The translations under genes and the position numbers were made by a program. A model generated the notes under the pieces. That model was not told where the DNA came from, did no database searches, and saw only the letters and a program-made list of their open reading frames with translations. A stretch of DNA of 61,553 nucleotides, from contig JASHOS010000263.1 of the NCBI GenBank assembly GCA_030040995.1, positions 1-61,553 of the forward strand. The letters are read 5' to 3'. The DNA is from Terriglobia bacterium (GTDB taxonomy: Bacteria; Acidobacteriota; Terriglobia; UBA7540). Shown piece by piece: positions 43,720-52,405 of this stretch; within the stretch, counting starts at the first letter, position 1, and the number at the start of each line of letters is the position of its first letter.

Positions 43720-45048
43720 TTACTTGGGGCCGCGGCCCAGAACGAAATCGAGATCGGCGCTGGCTACTTCATAGTTGTAGCGTGAGGCCACCAGTTGCAA
43801 AGCGGCGCCGGTAGCCTCATACTCGGCGTCGTCAAGCTGGATAATGTCCCCCACTCCTACTTTGTAACTCTGGTCCGCCAGCGCAAGATTCTGGCGCGCA
43901 TAGCGATCCGCGACGGTGGCGTTTGCAATTTGCTCCTGCGCCACTTGAACGGCTGAGAGCGCCGCAAACACCTGCTGCTGAACCTGCAACTCGAAGGAGG
44001 AGACGTCATATCGCGTGGCGGTAGCCTGCGCTTGGGCTGCCCGCAACCGCGCGCGATTCGCGCCTCCAGAAAAAATGCTTTGCCCCAAGAGTTGCGTCAG
44101 GCCCCAGTTATAGACCAACGGCCAGCTGAGGTTTTGCCAAGTAAGCAGCCCCGAGAGCGAGATATTCGGGCGCATATTGCCCTTGGCGGTCAAGACATTG
44201 CCCAGCGCAGCGTTTACCTGGTCCAACTGCGCCAAAAGGTCTGCCCGGTTCCGTTCGGCCTCAGCGAAAAGCTGGTTGAAATTGCCGGGTGGCGGAAACT
44301 GGATCGCGGTTTCCGCCGGCTCCGGCGCCTGATCCACGGGCAGGCCCATCGCGGTGGCAAGCTGAGCACTCGTGACTTTCAGATTCGATTCTGCCTGGGT
44401 CAAGGCAAGCTGGGCATTGGCGAGCGTGACGTCCTCTTGGGTAACGTCAATCTCCGGGGCGGTTCCATAGTGATGAAATGCCTCGGCCTGGTCGAGGTGC
44501 CGCTGCGCGTCATGAACCGCGGCCGTTTGAACCTGAACAGTCTGTTGAGCCGCGATAACTGTGTAATAGGCAGCGCGCACATTGTAGTAAACCTGGTCCC
44601 GGACGTAGATGAAATTGTGCTGGGCCGCCTGAAGCTGCGCGAGGCTCGTTTGCACGGCTCCTTTCGTGCGCCCGAAGTCCTCAACTTCCTGAGAAAAATT
44701 CAGTCCTCCGAAATAATAGTTCGAGCTGGCGTTCGACTGACCTTTATAGAACTGCGTCCAAAGGTTAGGTGCTGTGCCGACGCCCGAGGGGTTCGCCGTG
44801 CCCGCGTAATTGTAAGTTTCCCGGGTGTAAGACTCGCCGGCATTGAGCTGAGGCAAATAGCGAGCGTGCGACACTTTGACGTTCTCTCTCGCCGCTTGCA
44901 CCAGAGCTTGCGCGGCGGCAACATCTGGGCTCTTGCTGAGCCCGATTTGCACGCACTGGTCGAGGGAGAGCGGGGGAGCAGGGCCGGCTGCGAAGAGAGC
45001 GGACCCCAAAAGCAGGATCAATAGAAACGCCAAAGTGATTCGCTTCAT
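43720..45048 (-). CDS. TolC-family outer-membrane efflux protein
   Basis: The outer-membrane duct of a tripartite efflux pump. From the ATG at 45048 it is 442 residues, with a signal peptide (MKRITLAFLLILLLGSALFA). LSLDQCVQIGLSKSPDVAAA and the long helical repeats with ARYLPQLNAGESYTRE are typical of the two TolC halves. The second half repeats the pattern at LLAQLDQVNAALGNVLTAKG, and the end is LALADQSYKVGVGDIIQLDD. GAGGA lies just upstream of the ATG. It follows the membrane fusion gene by 38 bp on the same strand and surely works with it and the RND permease. Confidence 0.93.
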   Translation of the reverse strand: MKRITLAFLLILLLGSALFAAGPAPPLSLDQCVQIGLSKSPDVAAAQALVQAARENVKVSHARYLPQLNAGESYTRETYNYAGTANPSGVGTAPNLWTQFYKGQSNASSNYYFGGLNFSQEVEDFGRTKGAVQTSLAQLQAAQHNFIYVRDQVYYNVRAAYYTVIAAQQTVQVQTAAVHDAQRHLDQAEAFHHYGTAPEIDVTQEDVTLANAQLALTQAESNLKVTSAQLATAMGLPVDQAPEPAETAIQFPPPGNFNQLFAEAERNRADLLAQLDQVNAALGNVLTAKGNMRPNISLSGLLTWQNLSWPLVYNWGLTQLLGQSIFSGGANRARLRAAQAQATATRYDVSSFELQVQQQVFAALSAVQVAQEQIANATVADRYARQNLALADQSYKVGVGDIIQLDDAEYEATGAALQLVASRYNYEVASADLDFVLGRGPK

Positions 45049-45086
45049 GGTTTGTCCTCTTCTATCCCGACGAGGCCCGAAGCGCC

Positions 45087-46280
45087 TCACGGCGCGGCGC
45101 CGGTTACCGGCTGAATTTTGCCGCCGTCGGGCACATTGCCACCGATGTTCACCGCGATGCGTTCTCCCGGCGAGAGCCCGGAGCGGATGGCGGCGTTTAC
45201 GCCGTCATCGTTGGCCACAACCACCGGCTTATACGAAATGTGATCGTTCGGGCCAACTACGGCAACGAGCGTCTTAGTGCCACGCAGGATCAGAGCTTCA
45301 GCGGGAATATCGAGATCGCGCGCACCCTGCCGATAGGCGATCGATACCTGCACAAAGCTCCCTGGGGGGATCATGCCCCGGGGATTGTGAAAGTCGATCT
45401 CGGTCAGCATGGTGCGCGTGGTTGGGTCGAACTCGCCGCTCAGCCGCGAAACGCGGGCCATAATGTGAACGCCCGGCCTGCCCGGGTCTGTAATTTCGAC
45501 AGCATCACCGACGCGGATGTGGGCGGACTGCTGCTGGTCGGGATAGACGTACAGCCGCTCATAGGACGTTGTGGAAATCCGCAAGACGGGAGAATTGGTT
45601 GCGGCTTGCAACAGCGCACCGGGATCGGCATAGCGAGCCGTGATTTGGCCCGTGAACGGCGCGCGAATCATTTCATACGAAGTGAGCGCGGCCAGATTAG
45701 CGACGTCCTGGCTCGCGACCCGGGCGTTTGCCTGAGCCGTCTCAGCATCTTGATGGGCGACCATATCGCGCTTAACCAGGTTTTGATCGCGGCCGGAAAT
45801 CCGGGCAAGATTCCGCGCATTGGCGATCGCGGCACGGTATTCCGCATCAGTTTCCGGGGATTCAATCGTAGCGAGAAGCTGCCCCGACTTGACGTTGTCG
45901 CCCTTATCCACAAGAACCGCTTTCAGATATCCACTGATTTTCGCGTACAGGATTGACTCAAGATAAGGATAAGTTTCGCCGAGCAGCGTAATATAGCCCG
46001 TGCGCGGAGCGCCGGCCACCGTCACCACGTTCGTTCGGGGTCCTGCCTGCGCCGTGGCCTGCTCTTGGTGAAGCTCGCCGGCGACTTCCCTGCCCCGCGC
46101 GTTTTTCAGCCATTCAGCTCCAAACAAAGCTGCGCCTACAAGCGCTGCGCCGATCAGATACAGAAGGCCGCCGGCCAGGAGGGATCTCTTCTTCTTCCCG
46201 GTTGCGGAATCTTGACTTCCCGGAGTTTGAGCGGAGGATTTCGCGCGATCCGGCGAAGGCCGTGCATCTTCTTCACTCAT
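45087..46280 (-). CDS. RND efflux membrane fusion (periplasmic adaptor) protein
   Basis: The HlyD/AcrA-type adaptor linking the inner-membrane pump to TolC. The 397-residue product has a cytoplasmic N-terminus, one membrane segment (KKRSLLAGGLLYLIGAALVG), a lipoyl-like half with YAKISGYLKAVLVDKGDNVK and GQLLATIESPE, a helical hairpin (AIANARNLARISGRDQ...), the second lipoyl half TSYEMIRAPFTGQITARYAD, and beta-barrel and membrane-proximal domains. It starts at the ATG 46280, preceded by AAGGA; the longer open frame to 46373 is repeat DNA. It is flanked by the RND permease (320 bp upstream) and TolC (38 bp downstream). Confidence 0.93.
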   Translation of the reverse strand: MSEEDARPSPDRAKSSAQTPGSQDSATGKKKRSLLAGGLLYLIGAALVGAALFGAEWLKNARGREVAGELHQEQATAQAGPRTNVVTVAGAPRTGYITLLGETYPYLESILYAKISGYLKAVLVDKGDNVKSGQLLATIESPETDAEYRAAIANARNLARISGRDQNLVKRDMVAHQDAETAQANARVASQDVANLAALTSYEMIRAPFTGQITARYADPGALLQAATNSPVLRISTTSYERLYVYPDQQQSAHIRVGDAVEITDPGRPGVHIMARVSRLSGEFDPTTRTMLTEIDFHNPRGMIPPGSFVQVSIAYRQGARDLDIPAEALILRGTKTLVAVVGPNDHISYKPVVVANDDGVNAAIRSGLSPGERIAVNIGGNVPDGGKIQPVTGAAP

Positions 46281-46600
46281 CGTATTTCCTTTTGCAGCAG
46301 TCAGCAGGTAGCGTGGACTCGCCGTGGCGAGTCCACTGAGTTCCACATCCTGAGCCGCGAAGCGGCGTTCCATCGCGAGGGCGCCTTAGGCTGCCCCGTC
46401 AGGCCTCAAAATCTGCCAGCCGGGTAGCGGCTTTTCTTGAGTTTCGGGGATACAAGAGGCAGACCTGCAAAAAAACGTAGGTCTGCGCTACCTCTCCCTG
46501 TCGGGATGGCTAAATGACCCCCTCACCCGGCCTCCTTCGTCGGCCACCCTCTCCCAAGGGAGAGGGCTGCGTTCCTTTTGGATACCGGCGCAACAAACAC
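46281..46600. repeat. Repeat block between RND permease and adaptor genes
   Basis: A GTGGACTCGCC/GGCGAGTCCAC hairpin near 46310-46340, a clamp hairpin GCAGACCT/AGGTCTGC at 46459-46486 next to GCGCTACC, and a family B element at 46517-46569 (CCCCTCACCCGGCC to GGGAGAGGGC). No gene. The block splits a pump operon that is normally compact. Confidence 0.75.
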
Positions 46601-49600
46601 TCAGCCGCCGAATTCGTCATACATTCGCCGTTGTGCCTGCTCACCCTGTACCTCCGCCCGGAACCGCTCATCGAGCAAATGCTTGGTTGGCAACTCGCGG
46701 CGCAGCAGCGAATAGATGACCGGCACAATCAGGAGGGTGGCGGCAGTGGCCACAATCAGGCCTCCGATGACGGCACGGCCCAACGGAGCGTTTTGTTCTC
46801 CTGCCTCTCCCAGCGCCAGCGCCATGGGAACCATGCCCATGATCATCGCCAACGCAGTCATCAGCACAGGGCGGAGCCGGGTCTTCCCTGCCTCGATTGC
46901 CGCCTCAACCGGCGAAAGTCCTCGCTCGATCCGGACGTCATTCGCAAAGCTCACGAGCAGAATTGAGTTTGATGTGGCGATACCCACCGCCATAATTGAG
47001 CCCATCAACGATTCCACGTTGATGGTGGTATGCGTGAGCGCGAGCATCCAGATGATTCCCACGAGCGCCCCGGGCACGGCCATCATGATGATGAACGGGT
47101 CGAGCCAAGACTGGAACAAAACGACCATCAGGAAGTAAACGAGTAGAATGGCCAAAAGCAATCCAAGGGCAAGAGTATGAAAGGACCGGTCCATGGTTGA
47201 ATACTGGCCACGCAGCGTCACCAGAACGCCGGGGGGCAGCTTGCCCAGCGCCCGGACCTTCCGCAAGATGTCGCTTGAGACGCCGCCGAGGTCGCGGCCC
47301 GCCACGCTCGCTTCAACATCGATCACACGCTGAACGGTGTAATGGCTGATTTCCTCCGGGATGCTTTCGGGATAGACACGAGCGACGCTCGAGAGGGTCT
47401 GGGTAGGCCATTCCGGAAGCTGTCCCATCTGCGGCGGAGCAATGGCTTGTCCCAAGCCGCTGCTTGCGAATCCCGAGGTCAGCGGCGTTGAGAGCAGGGT
47501 TGGGGTCGAATGGATGAGCTGAAAAGGAACTTGAACCGCAACGATATAATTAACGCCATTCGCGGGATTTAAGTAGTAGGACGGCGAAACCAGCGAACTC
47601 GAGGCCAGGGAAACCAGCATGTTCTGCGCGACCTGGTTTTGGCTGAGCCCCAGTTGCGCTGCCTGCTGCCGGTCCACCGCGACCATGAGCGAGGGATAAT
47701 CCAAAACCTGCTTGATGTGCACATCCACCGCGCCCGGAACCTGTTGCATCCCGGTGAACAGCTTGCGAGCATATAGGACCGCTTGATTGTAATCGGGTCC
47801 GGTGATTTGAAGGTCGATCGGGGCGGAGAGGCCAAAGTTGAGAACCTGATTCACAATATCGGCCGGCTCGAAATAGAAGCTGCAACCTGGAAATTCCTGT
47901 GGTAACAGCCGGCGAAGCTTGTTTTGATACTCCGGCGTGGGATGATGGTGCTGCTGGAGTGAGACGAGGATATCTGCGTCCATCTCCCCAATATTGTCGG
48001 TTTGCACAAAAGCGAGGTTATAGTACGTTGGCACCCCGATCATATCGCTGACCTGGTTGATCTCACTCTTGGGAATAATCTGCCGGATGCGGTCCTCGAC
48101 CTGAAGGACCAGATGTTCCGTATCCTCAATGCGAGTTCCCGCCGGCGCCCGGAAGTGAAGCCTCATCAAACCCACATCCGCGGAGGGAAACAAATCCATA
48201 CCCACGGCGGGAGCGAGCACTAAGCCGGAGACCACAAGGAGCGCGCCGCCGGCAAGGAGCGCAAACGCACGGTGGTCCAGTACCGTCGCCAGAAGGCTTC
48301 CGTAGGCGTTTTGAAAATGGGCGAAGCCCCGATCACGCCAGCGGTTGAGAGCGGCTCCGGCACGATGGAGAGCTCCCGCCGGCGGGCCATGCTCTCCCTC
48401 CGGACTCCCCTCAATATGCCTCTCGCCCGCCATCAGCATGCGCGACATGGTGGTCACCAGAGTGCGCGAGAGCAAGTAGGATGTGATCATCGAAGCGACG
48501 ACGGCGAGGGCCAGCGGCGTGAAAAGAAATTTCGCAGGACCGGTGAGCAGCGTGACCGGAAAAAAGACAATGCAGATGGCGAGCGTGGCCACAATCGCCG
48601 GCGTCGCCACCTGCGAGGCGCTGTCCAGGATCGCTACCGTCAGCGGCTTTCCCAAAGCCCGGTTGCGATGGATATTCTCCACCTCGACGGTAGCGTCATC
48701 GACGAGCATCCCGATTGCCAGCGCCAGCCCGCCCAGGGTCATCAGGTTCAGGGAGTTACCCGTGATGTTCAGCACGATGACCCCGGTGAGTATGGAGAGC
48801 GGAATCGAAGTGCTTACAATCACCATGCTTCGCCAGCTTCCCAGGAAGAACAAAATCATCAACGAGATCAGTACTGAGGTGATGACGGCCTCGCGGATGA
48901 CGCCCTTAATGGCTCCCCGCACAAAGACTGACTGATCGAAATCAAGCCGGATCTGCAATCCCTTGGGCGCGACCGCTACGATGGAAGGAATCGCAGCCCG
49001 GACCGCGTCGACCACGCGGACGGTTGACGCGCCGGCATGCCGGAGAATCGAAAGGTAGGCGGCCCTTTTACCTCCCACGTGAACCATGTTTTCCTGTACC
49101 GCGTAGCTGTCCTCGACGTGCCCCACATCGCCCAGCAGGACCTCGGCGCTGTCAACCACTTTCACCGGCAACTGATTGAACCGTGAAACCAGATTCGGAC
49201 TGCCATTCAGCAGCACGTTGTAATCGAGATGCCCCATGCGCGCGAGCCCTGCCGGCACAATCACGTTCGCCTGCAGCAGCGCATTGACGATATCTTCTGG
49301 CGAAAGCCCCTTCGCCGACATCGCCTGCGGGTCTAGGTACACCATGATTTGCCGCTGCTTGCCTCCAAACGGCGCCGGAGTGGAAAGGCCAGGAATCGTA
49401 AAGAGCTTGACGCGGATGAAATTCAGCGCGTAATCGTAAATCTGCTGTTCGTTGAGCGTGCCCGAAAGGGTCATCTGCACCACAGGAACGTCGGAGGCGT
49501 TGAACTGGATCACATTAGGAGGCGGAGTGCCGGGAGGCACGATACGGAGAATGGTCTCGGAGACTGAGGAAATCTGCGCAATCGCCGCGCCAATGTCCGA

Positions 49601-49897
49601 GCCGGGCTGGAAGTAGATCTTCATCAGCCCGACTCCCGGAATCGAATCCGACTCGATGCGCTCGATTCCGTTCACGGTGGTGGAGTATGCTCGCTCCGCG
49701 ATAATCACGATACGGCGCTCCATATCCAGAGGCGAAAGCCCGGGATAATCCCATACCACCATGACGACCGGAATATTGATGGCCGGGAAAATATCCACGA
49801 GCATGCTTGTCGCCGAGAGTGCGCCCATGAGCACAATCATCAGCGCGACCACAGCTATCGTATAAGGACGCCGTAAGGCGATACGAACCAGCCACAT
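46601..49897 (-). CDS. RND-family efflux permease (AcrB/MdtB-like)
   Basis: A proton-driven inner-membrane pump of 1098 residues with the AcrB duplication: two sets of helices and large periplasmic loops. It opens MWLVRIALRRPYTIAVVALM. It has LVDIFPAINIPVVMVVWDYP, the TM4 proton-relay residues in GMLVDDATVEVENIHRN, the TM region TSYLLSRTLVTTMSRML between halves, and GTRIEDTEHLVLQVEDRIRQ at the start of the second periplasmic loop. It ends with GRAVIGGLIVATAATLLIVP and PVIYSLLRR. Family and heavy-metal branches both fit; the sequence looks more like the multidrug/hydrophobe branch. With the adaptor and TolC downstream it forms a complete pump. AAGGG precedes the ATG by 9 nt. Confidence 0.95.
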   Translation of the reverse strand: MWLVRIALRRPYTIAVVALMIVLMGALSATSMLVDIFPAINIPVVMVVWDYPGLSPLDMERRIVIIAERAYSTTVNGIERIESDSIPGVGLMKIYFQPGSDIGAAIAQISSVSETILRIVPPGTPPPNVIQFNASDVPVVQMTLSGTLNEQQIYDYALNFIRVKLFTIPGLSTPAPFGGKQRQIMVYLDPQAMSAKGLSPEDIVNALLQANVIVPAGLARMGHLDYNVLLNGSPNLVSRFNQLPVKVVDSAEVLLGDVGHVEDSYAVQENMVHVGGKRAAYLSILRHAGASTVRVVDAVRAAIPSIVAVAPKGLQIRLDFDQSVFVRGAIKGVIREAVITSVLISLMILFFLGSWRSMVIVSTSIPLSILTGVIVLNITGNSLNLMTLGGLALAIGMLVDDATVEVENIHRNRALGKPLTVAILDSASQVATPAIVATLAICIVFFPVTLLTGPAKFLFTPLALAVVASMITSYLLSRTLVTTMSRMLMAGERHIEGSPEGEHGPPAGALHRAGAALNRWRDRGFAHFQNAYGSLLATVLDHRAFALLAGGALLVVSGLVLAPAVGMDLFPSADVGLMRLHFRAPAGTRIEDTEHLVLQVEDRIRQIIPKSEINQVSDMIGVPTYYNLAFVQTDNIGEMDADILVSLQQHHHPTPEYQNKLRRLLPQEFPGCSFYFEPADIVNQVLNFGLSAPIDLQITGPDYNQAVLYARKLFTGMQQVPGAVDVHIKQVLDYPSLMVAVDRQQAAQLGLSQNQVAQNMLVSLASSSLVSPSYYLNPANGVNYIVAVQVPFQLIHSTPTLLSTPLTSGFASSGLGQAIAPPQMGQLPEWPTQTLSSVARVYPESIPEEISHYTVQRVIDVEASVAGRDLGGVSSDILRKVRALGKLPPGVLVTLRGQYSTMDRSFHTLALGLLLAILLVYFLMVVLFQSWLDPFIIMMAVPGALVGIIWMLALTHTTINVESLMGSIMAVGIATSNSILLVSFANDVRIERGLSPVEAAIEAGKTRLRPVLMTALAMIMGMVPMALALGEAGEQNAPLGRAVIGGLIVATAATLLIVPVIYSLLRRELPTKHLLDERFRAEVQGEQAQRRMYDEFGG

Positions 49898-50768
49898 GAA
49901 TCAGACCCTTGCCTCGTACTTTATAACCGATGAGTCCGGCCGGGCGGCAGTTTCATCCGGCCCAGGGCCCGAACACAAGGAATCCAGATTAAACAAATCG
50001 CCGCGGGATTACCAACCCTCGCTCCCAATCCTCTCTGCTTGCCGACGGGTGGCGGGTGGCGCAGCGCGGCCTCACGATCGCAAGCAAAGTCATAGATAGT
50101 CTGCCCTCTCCCTCGGGAGAGGGTGGTCCGCGGCCGGCGCTGTCTCCAGCCGGCGCGGGCCGGGTGAGGGGTCACGGGCGAGGTTTTCAAGACAGCCCCT
50201 GACCCCAGCCGCAGCGGCTAAAGCCGCCATTCTGGTGGCGTTCGGTCGGCACGACTGAAGTCGTGCCCTGATACACAGCCGTCTCTTACGGCGGCGGGTG
50301 ATGTCTGCGAAATATCCCATCGCAGACATGACAGACGGCGCCATGTCTGCGCCACCCTCTATCAGGGAATGGACCGGACTTCAAAAGCAGAACAGTCTCT
50401 TCTTTATGAATTGCTCGTGGACTGTTTATGACTCGTTTACGTTCTGCGGCTTATGTTGTTAGTGGAATGGCTTCGCTCCGCCTTCCGGACGTTGTGCGCA
50501 TATCGCTTATCGTGCCCATAAGTGATATTTGGCCAACGTTCCTTTATGCAGAGAACAAAAACTATTTGTTGGACCGGAGTTGCCACATCCCGTAATGTCG
50601 AATTGCGGGGTGAAAGGCTTGGATCCCGTGCAAGATTGTGATGGAACTTAACCGGTAATCCCTCCGTTTCGGGCGCAACTGTCGCGGCGGGTTTACCCTG
50701 CCAGCGGAATGGCGGCATTAAGCCGCCTCTACGCGCCCGAAACTGAGACATTACCTGGAAAGGATGAA
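49898..50768. repeat. Spacer of 870 bp with several repeat families, no gene seen
   Basis: A family B element in reverse orientation lies at 50103-50175 (CCCTCTCCCTCGGGAGAGGG to GGGTGAGGGG). An ACGACTGAAGTCGT stem lies near 50252-50266. A reversed clamp hairpin ATGTCTGCGA/TCGCAGACAT lies at 50301-50329, with a competing ATGTCTGC at 50343-50350. A family A copy lies at 50662-50748. 50380-50640 is AT-richer, with no recognised coding frame and possible promoter sequence for the beta-barrel gene. Confidence 0.65.
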
Positions 50769-52049
50769 TTGACCGGCCACATGACTAAACCTATTCGAGT
50801 GCTTGGTGTTCTTATCTTGGTAGTGAGCATCGAGGGATTGCTTTGCACGGCGCTGAGGGGCCAGTCCAGCAGCGACAATAATACTACTGCGGCCAGCCAG
50901 AACACATCACAAACGGGGACTGCGAGTCCGGCGACGGCTGCTCCGGCGGCGCAAGCGGCTTCGAGCACCCCTGCCCCACAACCCCTGCCTACGCCCGCCA
51001 TGACGGGCCCGCTCTCAACCGCTGTGCCTACAACCTTTGATGCTGGCCCGCTGGGAAAATTGGAGGTTACCGGCATTCTCAGTGGCATGGCCGATTGGCA
51101 GGATGATCCTGCGCTGGGCGACGAACCCACTCATCTCGATATCAGCAATGGGCAGATCTTCCTTCAGAAAACCACCGGGGTCGTGCAGTTTTACTTGCAA
51201 GCGGGCGCTTACAATATTCCTGCCTTGGGGACGCCGTACCTTTCTACGAGCAGGACGCTGAGCGACTTTTACGGTCCGCTGCCAGTGGGCTTTCTGAAAA
51301 TTCAGGCAACCAAAAATTTCTCAATCATGATTGGCCAATTGCCCACGCTGATCGGCGCCGAATACACCTTCACGTTTGAGAATATGAATATCGAGCGCGG
51401 TCTGCTGTGGAACCAGGAGAACGCCGTCAATCGCGGGGTGCAACTCAATGATACCTTCGGCCATCTCACCGCGTCCCTGAGTTGGAATGACGGCTTCTAT
51501 TCCAACCGCTACACGTGGATTTCCGGCACACTGAGTTATAGCAAGGGAGCCAACACGCTGGCCGTCGTTGCCGGAGGAAACGCCGGGCACACTGTATTCA
51601 GGACTCTGGCGACGCCCGTTCAAAACAACGGTTCCATCTATAACCTGATCTACACGTATACCAAGGGCCCCTGGATCATTCAGCCTTACTTTCAATACAC
51701 CGATGTGCCAACCGACGCGGCTATTGGCGTCGTGCGTGGGGCCTCAACCAGCGGAGGAGCCCTCCTGCTGGATTACAATTTCAAACATGGCATATCGTTG
51801 GCGGGCCGGGGCGAATACATTTCGAGCACTGGCAATGCTAGCGATGGCGCCGTCAACCTGATCTTTGGTCCGGGTAGCGGCGGCTGGTCGCTGACGCTTA
51901 CTCCTACTTACCAGAATAAGGGCTTCTTCGCCCGAGCCGATCTCTCCTTTGCTCAAGCTGTCAGCTACACCCCCGGAGACGCTTTTGGCCCGCAGGGAAT
52001 CAATCGTGCCCAAGCCCGCGCCATGATTGAAGCCGGCTTCATGTTCTAA
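50769..52049 (+). CDS. Outer-membrane beta-barrel (porin-like) protein
   Basis: A 426-residue exported protein. After a signal peptide (RVLGVLILVVSIEGLLCTAL...) comes a low-complexity Ser/Thr/Ala/Pro linker (about 40-85) and then a beta-barrel with alternating hydrophobic strands, such as GKLEVTGILSGMADW, VVQFYLQAGAYNIPA, FSIMIGQLPTLIGAEYTFTF and GGWSLTLTPTYQNKGFFARAD. It ends in Phe (EAGFMF), the usual barrel-assembly signal. It resembles the putative OmpL-like/BBP2 outer membrane porins of Acidobacteriota. TTG at 50769 has AAGGA 5 nt upstream; the ATG at 50781 is a good alternative lacking such a site. An upstream in-frame ATG at 50709 lies inside a repeat and was rejected. Confidence 0.85.
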   Translation: MTGHMTKPIRVLGVLILVVSIEGLLCTALRGQSSSDNNTTAASQNTSQTGTASPATAAPAAQAASSTPAPQPLPTPAMTGPLSTAVPTTFDAGPLGKLEVTGILSGMADWQDDPALGDEPTHLDISNGQIFLQKTTGVVQFYLQAGAYNIPALGTPYLSTSRTLSDFYGPLPVGFLKIQATKNFSIMIGQLPTLIGAEYTFTFENMNIERGLLWNQENAVNRGVQLNDTFGHLTASLSWNDGFYSNRYTWISGTLSYSKGANTLAVVAGGNAGHTVFRTLATPVQNNGSIYNLIYTYTKGPWIIQPYFQYTDVPTDAAIGVVRGASTSGGALLLDYNFKHGISLAGRGEYISSTGNASDGAVNLIFGPGSGGWSLTLTPTYQNKGFFARADLSFAQAVSYTPGDAFGPQGINRAQARAMIEAGFMF

Positions 52050-52405
52050 GCCGGACTAAAATAATCCGCATAATTACTCAGGCCGCTGCTCTTCCCCAAG
52101 ATTGACGGGAAATCGAGGGAGGCTGATAATCGTAAAAGATGGCGTTGGAGTTCGCCGATAACCGCCCGCAGCTGGGAAGATAACTCCTGCGAAGTGATTC
52201 GGTGGGCAAGGACCTGTGTACGCTCTAGTCTCGAAGAGGTAATGCCCCAGTTTCGCGTGCGTAGAGGCGGCTTTATGCCGCCATTCCTGTGGCGGGGCAA
52301 ACCCGCCGCTACAATCGCGCCCGAAACTGAGGGATTCTTCCGAGAGTTCCCTCCTGAATCCTTCGCGCCCAGTCGTTCCGATTGCCGGAAAAGAGGCGGC
52401 CAGCG
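52050..52405. repeat. Spacer with a family A repeat and a possible minus-strand gene fragment
   Basis: The family A copy lies at 52246-52333 (CCCAGTTTCGCG to CGCCCGAAACTGAGG). To its left, the minus strand of 52245-52046 has an open frame ending in TAG whose translation is amphipathic and protein-like (LAHRITSQELSSQLRAVIGE...). It has no start, and its upstream side is cut by the repeat. It may be the tail of a lost gene. Confidence 0.5.

Noticed and set aside
44032..45024. 330-codon plus-strand frame opposite tolC
   Set aside because: Antisense shadow of a clear TolC-family gene.
751..50350. CRISPR array
   Set aside because: Repeats are dispersed singly between genes with irregular spacing, and no cas gene is present.
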